Part shown: positions 1 through 5,122 of the stretch, one piece after another
How the letters are laid out: each line of letters starts with the position of its first letter
Position numbering within the stretch: the stretch's first letter is position 1
Assembly (NCBI GenBank): GCA_008933495.1
Contig: WBUW01000256.1
Span: 1 to 5,122, forward strand
Length of the DNA stretch: 5,122 nt
Direction: 5' to 3'
DNA from: Pseudorhodoplanes sp.
Lineage (GTDB): Bacteria; Pseudomonadota; Alphaproteobacteria; Rhizobiales; Xanthobacteraceae
Program-made: the position numbers and the translations under genes
The notes under the pieces: model-generated
Told to the model about the DNA's origin: nothing
The model's database searches: none
What the model saw: only the letters and a program-made list of their open reading frames with translations

Positions 1-1238
1 TGGCCGGCAACGGCCTGCAATTCACGCTGCTGCCGCTGCGCGGCACCGCCGAGGGCATGGGCACGCTGGCGCTTGGCCTGATCGGCTCGGCATATTATGT
101 CGGTTTCGTCCTCGGCTGCCTGTTCGGGCCTTACGTCATCCTGCGCGCCGGCCATATCCGCGCCTTCGCCGCCATGGTCGCCGTTGCAGCCGCCGTCACG
201 CTCGCCTACGCGCTGGCGCCGGCGGCATCCGCCTGGGCGATGTTCCGGCTGGTCACCGGATTCTGCCTGGCCGGTTTCTACCTGATCATCGAGAGCTGGC
301 TGAACGACGGGGCGACCAATGCCAATCGCGGCCTCGTCATGTCGGCCTACATCGTGGTCAATTTCATCGCGATCACGCTCGGCCAGATGATGGTCACGCT
401 CTATCCGGTCGAGCAATCCGGCAGCTTCATGCTGGCGGCCATCCTGTCCTCGCTCGCGATCGTGCCGGTTGCGCTCACGCGCTCGGCCCAGCCCGCGCCC
501 ATCACCGTCGTGCGCTTCCGGCCGTTTGCGCTTTATGAAGCGGCGCCGGTCGCGCTCGTTGCGAGCTTTGCGATCGGCATCGCCAATGGCGCGTTCTGGG
601 GCCTGGGCGCGCTGTCGGCCGCCGGCAGCGGGCTCGATGTGCGCGACGTCGCCCTGTTCATGAGCATTGCGGTGGTGGCCGGCGCCTTCGCGCAATGGCC
701 GCTCGGACGCGTGTCGGACCGTATCGACCGGCGCATCGTGCTCACCATCATCCTGGTCGGCGCGGCCGTTTCCGGACTGGCCATCTTCTTTTTCGGCGGC
801 TCGGTCATGCTCCTGATCGCCTTCGGTTTCCTGTTCGGGGCGCTGGCCTTGCCCGGGTATTCGCTCGCCGCCGCGCACGGTTACGACAAGAGCGCGCGCG
901 CCGACCTCGTCGCAACCTCGGCCACGATCCTGCTTGCCAACGGACTCGGCTCCGCGATCGGCCCGCTCGCCGCCGGCGCGCTGATGACCGCGCAGGGACC
1001 GCGCGCCCTGTTCCTGTTCACGGCGATCGTGCAGACGCTGCTTGCCGCCTATGTTTTCTACCGCACGCGTGTCCAGGAATCGCTCGCTCCCCCCGACAAG
1101 ACGCATTTCGATCTCGCCACCACCGCGCCGGTCGGCGCGGTGGTCACCGCCGAGAGTCCCGATCCGGACGATCCCAATTTTGCCGTTCCCGAGGACTTCG
1201 CGCGCGCCGCCGCGGACGGGCCGGGCGATGCGCGCTGA
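1..1238 (+). CDS. MFS transporter, 5' end cut off by window edge
   Basis: This is an inner-membrane major facilitator superfamily carrier of unknown substrate. The reading frame is open from base 3 and gives 411 residues before TGA at 1236-1238. The first visible residues (AGNGLQFTLLPLRG) look like the end of transmembrane helix 1, so the ATG at 57 is internal and the true start lies left of the window. I count eleven further hydrophobic helices, with a longer polar loop after helix 6 (about residues 160-180), which fits the 12-helix plan. A motif-A-like loop GRVSDRIDRR begins at visible residue 235, between helices 8 and 9, as is usual for the second half of MFS proteins. The last 55 or so residues form a hydrophilic, Pro/Asp-rich cytoplasmic tail. 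MFS membership is secure; whether it exports drugs or imports a metabolite cannot be told. The gap to the next gene is 77 nt and shows no strong terminator. Confidence 0.9.
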   Translation, partial: AGNGLQFTLLPLRGTAEGMGTLALGLIGSAYYVGFVLGCLFGPYVILRAGHIRAFAAMVAVAAAVTLAYALAPAASAWAMFRLVTGFCLAGFYLIIESWLNDGATNANRGLVMSAYIVVNFIAITLGQMMVTLYPVEQSGSFMLAAILSSLAIVPVALTRSAQPAPITVVRFRPFALYEAAPVALVASFAIGIANGAFWGLGALSAAGSGLDVRDVALFMSIAVVAGAFAQWPLGRVSDRIDRRIVLTIILVGAAVSGLAIFFFGGSVMLLIAFGFLFGALALPGYSLAAAHGYDKSARADLVATSATILLANGLGSAIGPLAAGALMTAQGPRALFLFTAIVQTLLAAYVFYRTRVQESLAPPDKTHFDLATTAPVGAVVTAESPDPDDPNFAVPEDFARAAADGPGDAR

Positions 1239-1305
1239 CGAAAGAGCGATCCAAGACAGCGCCGCGGCCTTGCGTTAGGCTGCGCGCGACTCAGATCATG
1301 TCCGG

Positions 1306-1312
1306 AGGAGGA
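1306..1312 (+). promoter_or_regulatory. Strong Shine-Dalgarno of the DUF1330 gene
   Basis: AGGAGGA lies 3 nt before the ATG at 1316 and matches the anti-SD of 16S rRNA almost perfectly. It decides the start: an in-frame ATG also exists at 1298, but it lies upstream of this site and has no comparable site of its own. Confidence 0.7.
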
Positions 1313-1315
1313 AGC

Positions 1316-1609
1316 ATGGCGAAGGCGTATTGGGTTTCGGTCTACCGTTCAATTTCCGATCCGGACAAACTGGCCGCTTACGCCAAGCTCGCCCGTCCCG
1401 CGATTGTCGCCGGCGGCGGACGCTATCTCGCGCTCGGGATGCCGGCCCGCGCCTACGAGGCGGGCCTGAACGAGCGCACCGTATTGGTCGAGTTTCCGAG
1501 CGTTGCCGCGGCGGTTGCCGCCCACGACAGCCCGGCCTACCAGGACGCGCTCGCCGCACTCGGCAACGGCGCGGAGCGCGACCTGCGCATCATCGAAGCG
1601 GCCGAGTGA
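1316..1609 (+). CDS. DUF1330 domain-containing protein
   Basis: This is a 97-residue cytoplasmic protein of the DUF1330 family, small proteins with a ferredoxin-like (dimeric alpha-beta barrel) fold and no settled biochemical role. The sequence shows the family pattern end to end: an N-terminal strand (AKAYWVSVYRSI), a helix with DPDKLAAYAKLARPAI, the glycine-rich turn GGRYLALG, then VLVEFPSVAAAVAAHDSPAY, which matches the family's usual EFPS...A...DSPxYQ signature. The length is typical of the family. The chosen start follows a very good ribosome binding site; ATG 1298 would add six residues (MSGGGS). It lies 77 nt after the MFS gene in the same direction and may share its transcript. It converges on the thioesterase gene, with stop codons 6 nt apart. 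No catalytic residues can be assigned. Confidence 0.88.
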   Translation: MAKAYWVSVYRSISDPDKLAAYAKLARPAIVAGGGRYLALGMPARAYEAGLNERTVLVEFPSVAAAVAAHDSPAYQDALAALGNGAERDLRIIEAAE

Positions 1610-1623
1610 GCGACCTCACGCCG
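1599..1623. terminator. Possible hairpin at convergent gene ends
   Basis: Between and across the stop codons of the DUF1330 and thioesterase genes there is a stem CGGC(1599-1602)/GCCG(1620-1623) continuing, after a 3-nt bulge on the left arm, into GTGAG(1606-1610)/CTCAC(1615-1619) with a CGAC loop. It would form on either strand. No T-run follows on either side, so it is not a canonical intrinsic terminator. It could act as a 3'-end stabiliser or a weak bidirectional stop. Confidence 0.3.
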
Positions 1624-2014
1624 GCGCCGGGATCGGCCGCGGCTTGCCGGAATCGTCGATCGCGACAAAGGTGAAAGTGCCGTCGGTCACCTTCTCGCGG
1701 TGATGGGTCTGAAAGCGCGCGGCCCAGGCCTCGACATGGATTCTCATCGAGGTGCGGCCGACGCCTTCCACCTCGGTATAGACTTCCAGCACGTCGCCGA
1801 CGCGCACCGGCCGGATGAAGGTCATCGCCTCGATGGCGATGGTCACGACCCGGCCGCGCGCGCGCTCCACGCCGGCGATGCCGCCGGCCTGGTCCATGCG
1901 CGAGAGCACCCAGCCGCCGAATATGTCGCCATTGGCGTTGGTGTCCGCCGGCATCGCGATGACGCGCACCGTCAGTTCGCCGCGCGGTTGTCCGTTGTCG
2001 CTCGTGCTGCCCAT
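1616..2014 (-). CDS. yciA: YciA-type acyl-CoA thioesterase (hotdog fold)
   Basis: This is a 132-residue cytoplasmic thioesterase that hydrolyses acyl-CoA to free acid and CoA; YciA enzymes of E. coli and Haemophilus are broad-specificity. The start MGSTSDNGQPRGEL is followed by the near-diagnostic stretch MPADTNANGDIFGGW (residues 21-35) and SRMD. Asp41 aligns with the catalytic Asp known from Haemophilus YciA (Asp44). GRVVTIAIEAMTFIRPVRVGD (about 54-74) is the second conserved block, and the end GKPRPIPA also matches the family. The length is that of the family. The frame stays open upstream to 2146, but the added 44 residues do not resemble YciA, so ATG 2014 is preferred. The site before it (GGGGCGCAGG) is only moderate. 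It stands alone on the - strand and converges with the DUF1330 gene. A likely role is trimming or recycling acyl-CoAs; the physiological substrate is unknown. Confidence 0.93.
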   Translation of the reverse strand: MGSTSDNGQPRGELTVRVIAMPADTNANGDIFGGWVLSRMDQAGGIAGVERARGRVVTIAIEAMTFIRPVRVGDVLEVYTEVEGVGRTSMRIHVEAWAARFQTHHREKVTDGTFTFVAIDDSGKPRPIPAPA

Positions 2015-2083
2015 CCTGCGCCCCGTCTGCTGATGCGATTCGGAACGAAAGAGTAGCAAGCGGGAGCGCCAAAGCGAGCGGCC

Positions 2084-2096
2084 GCAATACAATTGC
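2084..2096. promoter_or_regulatory. 13-bp palindrome, candidate operator
   Basis: GCAAT-ACA-ATTGC is a perfect inverted repeat with a 3-nt centre, an AT-rich island in very GC-rich surroundings. It lies about 70 bp upstream of the yciA start, where a repressor or activator dimer could bind. I could not find a convincing -35/-10 pair around it, and no known regulator site is recognised. Confidence 0.3.
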
Positions 2097-2097
2097 A

Positions 2098-2403
2098 GTG
2101 AACAGGCGCGCGCGAAATGATCTTTTGGCTGACCGCCGGCACCCAAGGGACGCCACGACGGCGGCGAACGCCGATGCCGCCGGCCAGACGCGCCGCGAGA
2201 CCTGTGCGCGCGGCGGCCACAAGGTCGACGACCTGGAGAATACCGGCGCGACCGATCTCGTCTTCACGACGGTGGAGTTCCTCGACAGCGCGGACGCGCC
2301 GCTGCCCATCCCCGATTCCGTGCGCCTTGCCGACTGTATGGCGGCAGCCGCGTGCACGCGCATGTGGCTACTGCCCAACCGGGCACCGGCGCCCGCGCCA
2401 TGA
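2098..2403 (+). pseudogene. Probable cupin-gene 3' remnant
   Basis: An open frame of 101 residues (GTG at 2098, TGA at 2401-2403) has no ribosome binding site. Its middle, about residues 30-75, reads like the last strands of a small cupin-type protein: GGHKVDDLENTGATDLVF followed by TTVEFLDSADAPLPIP. The codons from about 2218 to 2330 are strongly GC-ended, as in real genes here. The metal-binding first half of a cupin (HxH type motif) is not found upstream in any frame; the sequence before residue 25 or so is arginine-rich and looks non-coding, and the tail after about residue 80 also looks random. I infer a decayed gene that lost its 5' half, possibly through a deletion next to yciA. The family assignment is from memory of cupin C-termini and is moderate at best; a short functional protein is less likely. 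Confidence 0.38.
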
Positions 2404-2500
2404 CGCGCGTTTCGTGCCCGCGCGGACTAGCCAAGCACGCGGTCATCCTGCACACTGATGGCCAACAACAATCGTCCAAACAAGACGGTAGGGGGACAGC
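2404..2500. other. Non-coding stretch before the liv leader
   Basis: No gene is seen here. The last 40 bases (about 2458-2490) are relatively A-rich, unlike the surroundings, and probably hold the promoter or the 5' untranslated region of the livHMG transcript. No sigma-70-like -35/-10 pair with good spacing could be picked out, so no promoter is called. Confidence 0.4.
2490..2496 (+). promoter_or_regulatory. Shine-Dalgarno of the liv leader ORF
   Basis: AGGGGGA stands 4 nt before the GTG at 2501. It is a purine run of the right kind and spacing for ribosome entry, and it is the main reason to take the short ORF that follows seriously. Confidence 0.4.
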
Positions 2501-2590
2501 GTGAATTCGACCATTGGCCGGACCTCGCCGCATTGCCCGCCCGCGCCGTCTTGCGGATCGCCCTTTGAGGACCGGCCGAGGTCGGCATGA
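2501..2590 (+). CDS. Candidate 29-residue leader peptide coupled to livH
   Basis: GTG at 2501, preceded by an AGGGGGA ribosome binding site, opens a 29-codon frame ending in TGA at 2588-2590. The stop overlaps the livH start as ATGA, the classic arrangement for translational coupling. The peptide starts (f)MNSTIGRTSP, has six prolines (including a PP pair in the CPPAPSC segment) and two cysteines. It shows no run of Leu, Ile or Val codons, so it is not a classical amino-acid attenuator peptide. Its third codon positions are mostly G/C but too few to prove coding. The function would be regulatory: ribosomes ending here could re-initiate on livH and would melt the hairpin described at 2517-2586. 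It may also be a chance ORF. Confidence 0.35.
   Translation: MNSTIGRTSPHCPPAPSCGSPFEDRPRSA
2517..2586 (+). promoter_or_regulatory. Long-range hairpin masking the livH ribosome binding site
   Basis: The arm at 2517-2530 (GCCGGACCTCGCCG) and the arm at 2573-2586 (CGGCCGAGGTCGGC) can pair over 13 base pairs, with one unpaired base on each arm and a 42-nt loop. The core GACCTCG/CGAGGTC is a perfect 7 bp. The right arm contains the livH Shine-Dalgarno GAGG (2578-2581) and ends directly at the ATG. The left arm lies inside the 29-codon leader ORF, so a translating ribosome would open it. The pairing is seen in the sequence; a regulatory role is inferred. In GC-rich DNA some pairing of this kind occurs by chance. 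Confidence 0.42.
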
Positions 2591-3462
2591 CTTTTCCGGT
2601 CGAACTCTTCATCAACGCGCTGATTGCCGGCATCCTGCTCGGCGGCTTTTATGCAGCCGTGACGGTCGGAGTGTCGATATCGTTCGGGATTCTCGATATC
2701 GTCAACATCGCACATCCGGCCTTCGTCATCCTCGGCTCCTACATCGCCTACATCGTCAACCAGCGGCTCGGGGTCGATCCGATCCTGACCGCGCTCATGG
2801 TGCTTCCCGCCTTTTACGCCCTTGGTGCGCTGGTCTATCAGGTCTATTACGTCTCGTTCGAAAAGCGCGGGCAGGAAGCGCTGCGCGGACTGGCGTTCTT
2901 TTTTGGGCTCTTGTTCGTGACGGAAGTGACGCTGATCCTCGTCTTCGGCGTCGACTACCGCTATGTGCAGGCGGCCTATATCGACCAGACGATCCGGTTT
3001 GGCGCCTTCGACCTGCCGATGCGCATGCTGATCCCGTGCGTGATTGCGCTCCTTCTGCTCGCCAGCCTCCAGCTCTTCCTGACCAAGAGCTATACCGGCC
3101 GCGCCATCATGGCGGTGGCGCAGGACCAGATGGCGCTGCAGCTCATGGCCGCCGACCCGATCCGCATCAAGCGCATCGCCTTTGCGCTTTCGATCGCGAC
3201 TACCGCCATTGCCGGCGCGCTCCTGATCATCATCCAGCCGGTGGAGCCCTCGGTCGGGCGCGAATATATCGGGCGGGTGTTCGCCATCTGCGTGCTCGGC
3301 GGTCTCGGCAGCCTGCCGGGCACCGTCATCGGCGCCATGCTGCTCGGGATCATGGAAAGCCTGACCGCGACCTTCTACGGCCCCTCCTGGGCGCCGGCGG
3401 TGGCGTTCGGCTTTCTCTTGCTGACACTGGCGTTTCGTCCGGCCGGCATTCTGGGGCGCTGA
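2587..3462 (+). CDS. livH: Branched-chain-amino-acid-type ABC transporter permease LivH
   Basis: This is a 291-residue inner-membrane permease of the HAAT family (BPD_transp_2), one of two subunits forming the translocation channel for hydrophobic amino acids or related small carboxylates and amides. Helices run almost throughout. The N-terminal block GILLGGFYAAVTVGVSISFG (15-34) leads to DIVNIAHPAF (37-46), where most LivH proteins have NFAHG. The cytoplasmic coupling region GRAIMAVAQD (171-180) to about 198 contacts the ATPase, and GGLGSLPGTVIGA (238-250) is the typical family loop. The length is normal. ATG 2587 follows GAGG by 5 nt and overlaps the stop of a short leader ORF; livM begins 3 nt after its stop. 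No binding-protein gene sits directly upstream, so the substrate is open. Confidence 0.92.
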   Translation: MTFPVELFINALIAGILLGGFYAAVTVGVSISFGILDIVNIAHPAFVILGSYIAYIVNQRLGVDPILTALMVLPAFYALGALVYQVYYVSFEKRGQEALRGLAFFFGLLFVTEVTLILVFGVDYRYVQAAYIDQTIRFGAFDLPMRMLIPCVIALLLLASLQLFLTKSYTGRAIMAVAQDQMALQLMAADPIRIKRIAFALSIATTAIAGALLIIIQPVEPSVGREYIGRVFAICVLGGLGSLPGTVIGAMLLGIMESLTATFYGPSWAPAVAFGFLLLTLAFRPAGILGR

Positions 3463-3465
3463 GCC

Positions 3466-4509
3466 ATGCGCACGCCCGTCTTCATCGTCGCCGCGCTGAT
3501 CGTCGCCGCAACCGTCTATGGCCTCGCGCGGCTTGCCGGCAACGATTACGTCTTCTTCGCCGGCTACGTGATCCTGCAATTCGTCGTGCTGGCGACGGCC
3601 TGGAACGTCCTCGGCGGCTATTGCGGCTATGTGAATTTCGGATCGGCGGCGTTTTTCGCGCTCGGCGCCTACACCACGGTGTCGCTCGTGAAGCTGCCGA
3701 ACCTGGCGGCCAAATACCTGCCCGAGGGACTAGCCTCGCTCGTTGCCGCAACCGTGCCGCCGCCGATTCCGGTGCTGATGATCGTGGGCGGCCTCGTCGC
3801 CGGTCTGGTCGGGTTGGGCACCGGCTATCTGACCCTGCGCCTGCGCGGGGTGTTTTTCGCCATCGCCACGCTCGCGCTCGCGGTGGTCTTGCAGACCTTG
3901 ATCGTGAACTGGGACTATGTCGGCGGCTCGCGCGGCGCCTATGTCATCCGCCCGCAGACCCTGGCGCCGGCCGGGATCAATTACGTCGAATATCTGTTCG
4001 TCATGATGCTGCTGCTGTCGGTCGCCGCGCTTACCGTCGCGCGCGCGATCGAACGTTCGCAGCTCGGCTACGGCTTTGCCACCATTCGCGACGACGAACT
4101 GGCGGCGGAAGCCTCCGGCGTTCCGACCCTGCGGCTGAAACTCGTCGCGACGACGATTTCCGGCGCGCTGATGGGGATGGCCGGCGCGCCGTTTCCTTAT
4201 TATATCGGCTATCTCGAACCCTCGTCGGCGTTCGGCCTCGCCTATGCGGTGAACTCCATCGCCATGCCGATGATCGGGGGCACGACGAGCTGGGTCGGGC
4301 CGCTGCTCGGCGCGCTCCTGCTCGGCACGCTGCAACAGGTCGCGACGGTGACGATCTCGTCCGCGGTCAGCCTCTTGCTTGTCGGCCTCCTGCTGGTGGG
4401 CTTCGTGATCATCGCCCCGAACGGACTGCTCGGGCTGTTTGGCAGCTTGCGCCGGCGCATGGGCGCCGCGCGCGCGGCAGGCGAAAGCGCCAAGGCCGGT
4501 GCCGCATGA
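3466..4509 (+). CDS. livM: Branched-chain-amino-acid-type ABC transporter permease LivM
   Basis: This is a 347-residue inner-membrane permease, the partner of LivH in the importer channel. Family marks in order: TAWNVLGGYCGYVNFGSAAF (44-63) with FFALGAYT (63-70), the LivM equivalent of the LGYAGQVSLGHAAFFGIGAYT region; LTLRLRGVFFAIATLA (122-137); GYGFATIRDDELAAEASGVP (201-220), the coupling loop to the ATPase; IGGTTSWVGPLLGA (270-283); and a C-terminal IIAPNGLLGLF (315-325) before a short basic tail. The length is typical. The start is 3 nt after the livH stop, with GGGG about 9 nt before it inside livH, so the two are probably translated together. The stop overlaps the start of livG as ATGA. 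The substrate is not deducible. Confidence 0.92.
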   Translation: MRTPVFIVAALIVAATVYGLARLAGNDYVFFAGYVILQFVVLATAWNVLGGYCGYVNFGSAAFFALGAYTTVSLVKLPNLAAKYLPEGLASLVAATVPPPIPVLMIVGGLVAGLVGLGTGYLTLRLRGVFFAIATLALAVVLQTLIVNWDYVGGSRGAYVIRPQTLAPAGINYVEYLFVMMLLLSVAALTVARAIERSQLGYGFATIRDDELAAEASGVPTLRLKLVATTISGALMGMAGAPFPYYIGYLEPSSAFGLAYAVNSIAMPMIGGTTSWVGPLLGALLLGTLQQVATVTISSAVSLLLVGLLLVGFVIIAPNGLLGLFGSLRRRMGAARAAGESAKAGAA

Positions 4510-5122
4510 CCGCGCCGCTGCTCAAGGTCGACAATGTCGGCAAACGGTTCGGCGGCTTCGTTGCGCTGGAAGGCATCAATCTCGACGTCGCCCGCGGCGA
4601 GCGGCTCGGCCTGATCGGACCGAACGGCTCGGGCAAGAGCACGCTGGTGAACTGCCTGTGCGGCACGCTGCGCAACGAAATCGGCAGCGTCAGTTTCGAG
4701 GGCCGCGCGCTCGACGGCCTGCCCGCCCATCAGCGCACGCGGCTCGGCATGGCGCGCAGTTTCCAGTTGCCGCGCCCGTTTGCAAGCCTGACGATCGCCG
4801 ACAATCTGCGCGTGCCGCTGCTCTATACGGTCAAGGCGCGTTCGGGCATCACGCACGCGGGCGCCGACCTCGACGCGCGCTGCCACGACCTGCTCGCACT
4901 GGTCGGGCTCGAAAGCAAGGCGACGAAGCGCCCGCGCGACCTGACGCAGGTCGAAATGCGCAAGCTCGAACTTGCGCGCGCGATGGCGTCCGATCCCAAG
5001 TTGCTGATCGCCGACGAGGCCATGGCCGGCCTGTCGCAGTCGGAGGTCAACGACATCGTCGCGCTCCTGATCCGCATGAACGAACGCGGCGTGACCATCG
5101 TGCTGATCGAGCACATCATGAG
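4506..5122 (+). CDS. livG: ABC transporter ATPase LivG, 3' end cut off
   Basis: This is the cytoplasmic ATP-binding subunit of the Liv-type importer; it powers LivHM. The first 205 residues are visible; LivG proteins are about 250 long, so roughly the last 50, including the BCA_ABC_TP_C tail typical of LivG, lie beyond the window. ATG 4506 overlaps the livM stop (ATGA). Motifs: A-loop region KRFGGFVAL (13-21), Walker A GPNGSGKST (38-46), Q-loop Gln87 in ARSFQLPRPF, Walker B LLIADE with Asp170 and catalytic Glu171, D-loop region AGLSQSE, switch His203 in IEH. The ABC signature is unusual: LTQVE (146-150) replaces LSGGQ, and the residue after the Walker B Glu is Ala (DEA) rather than Pro. The RKLELARAM that follows is normal. 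Position after livM and the FQ(L)PRPF block favour LivG over LivF. Confidence 0.92.
   Translation, partial: MTAPLLKVDNVGKRFGGFVALEGINLDVARGERLGLIGPNGSGKSTLVNCLCGTLRNEIGSVSFEGRALDGLPAHQRTRLGMARSFQLPRPFASLTIADNLRVPLLYTVKARSGITHAGADLDARCHDLLALVGLESKATKRPRDLTQVEMRKLELARAMASDPKLLIADEAMAGLSQSEVNDIVALLIRMNERGVTIVLIEHIM

Noticed and set aside
1263..1284. Stem CGCGGCC/GGCTGCG with 8-nt loop after the MFS gene, as a terminator
   Set aside because: Seven pairs including one G-U, no T-run behind it, and it sits just upstream of the next gene's ribosome binding site. Not better than chance in GC-rich DNA.
695..1315. N-terminal extension of the DUF1330 frame into the MFS gene
   Set aside because: The frame is open by GC bias only. 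The added part is arginine-rich shadow sequence of the transporter, and a strong ribosome binding site marks ATG 1316.
2015..2130. Sigma-70-like promoter for yciA on the - strand
   Set aside because: TACTCT and TGTATT look like possible -10 boxes, but neither has an acceptable -35 at 16-18 nt, so no promoter is called.
1590..2378. 262-codon - strand frame overlapping yciA
   Set aside because: It is out of frame with the well-supported thioesterase and its translation is Arg/Ala-rich without any recognisable domain.
2501..2590. Classical leucine/isoleucine/valine attenuator leader
   Set aside because: The short ORF contains a single Ile codon and no Leu or internal Val codon, and no T-run-tailed terminator hairpin follows it before livH.
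2443..3579. 378-codon open frame on the - strand opposite livH
   Set aside because: It mirrors the GC-ended codons of livH and yields a low-complexity Asp/Arg/His/Gln-rich product with no domain pattern. livH on the + strand is clearly the real gene.
4242..5114. 290-codon open frame on the - strand opposite livM and livG
   Set aside because: Same shadow effect: it lies over two genes with unmistakable family motifs and its product is charged and repetitive.

Overview
The window is a GC-rich stretch (roughly two thirds G+C by eye, strongly GC-biased third codon positions) of what looks like an alphaproteobacterial chromosome. The best guess is the order Hyphomicrobiales (Bradyrhizobium/Xanthobacteraceae-like), judged from codon use and from the type of transporters and small proteins. 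No rRNA, tRNA, CRISPR array, insertion sequence or phage gene is visible. Both ends cut through genes.

Layout: (1) from the left edge to 1238, the last 411 residues of a 12-helix MFS transporter, + strand. (2) 1316-1609, a 97-residue DUF1330 protein, + strand, with an excellent ribosome binding site. (3) 1616-2014, on the - strand and convergent with only 6 nt between stop codons, a YciA-type hotdog acyl-CoA thioesterase. (4) 2015-2586, a 572-nt stretch with no intact large gene. It holds a 13-bp AT-rich palindrome, a frame encoding what looks like the 3' remnant of a cupin-type gene (2098-2403), and a leader for the operon to its right. (5) From 2587 to the right edge, a tightly packed + strand set for a branched-chain-amino-acid-type (HAAT/Liv) ABC importer: permease LivH, permease LivM 3 nt later, and ATPase LivG overlapping LivM by ATGA and cut off by the window end.

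The Liv genes together would form the membrane channel (LivHM) and one motor subunit of an importer. The second ATPase (LivF) probably lies just past the right edge. The periplasmic binding protein is not immediately upstream of LivH, as it often is, so the substrate cannot be named from this window.

The most interesting structure is the leader of livH. A ribosome-binding-site-preceded 29-codon ORF (2501-2590) ends in ATGA overlap with the livH start. A long imperfect inverted repeat (2517-2530 with 2573-2586) would bury the livH ribosome binding site unless the short ORF is being translated. This fits a translational-coupling switch but is not proven. I found no convincing evidence of a wholly new multi-gene system; the rest of the window is ordinary metabolism and transport.
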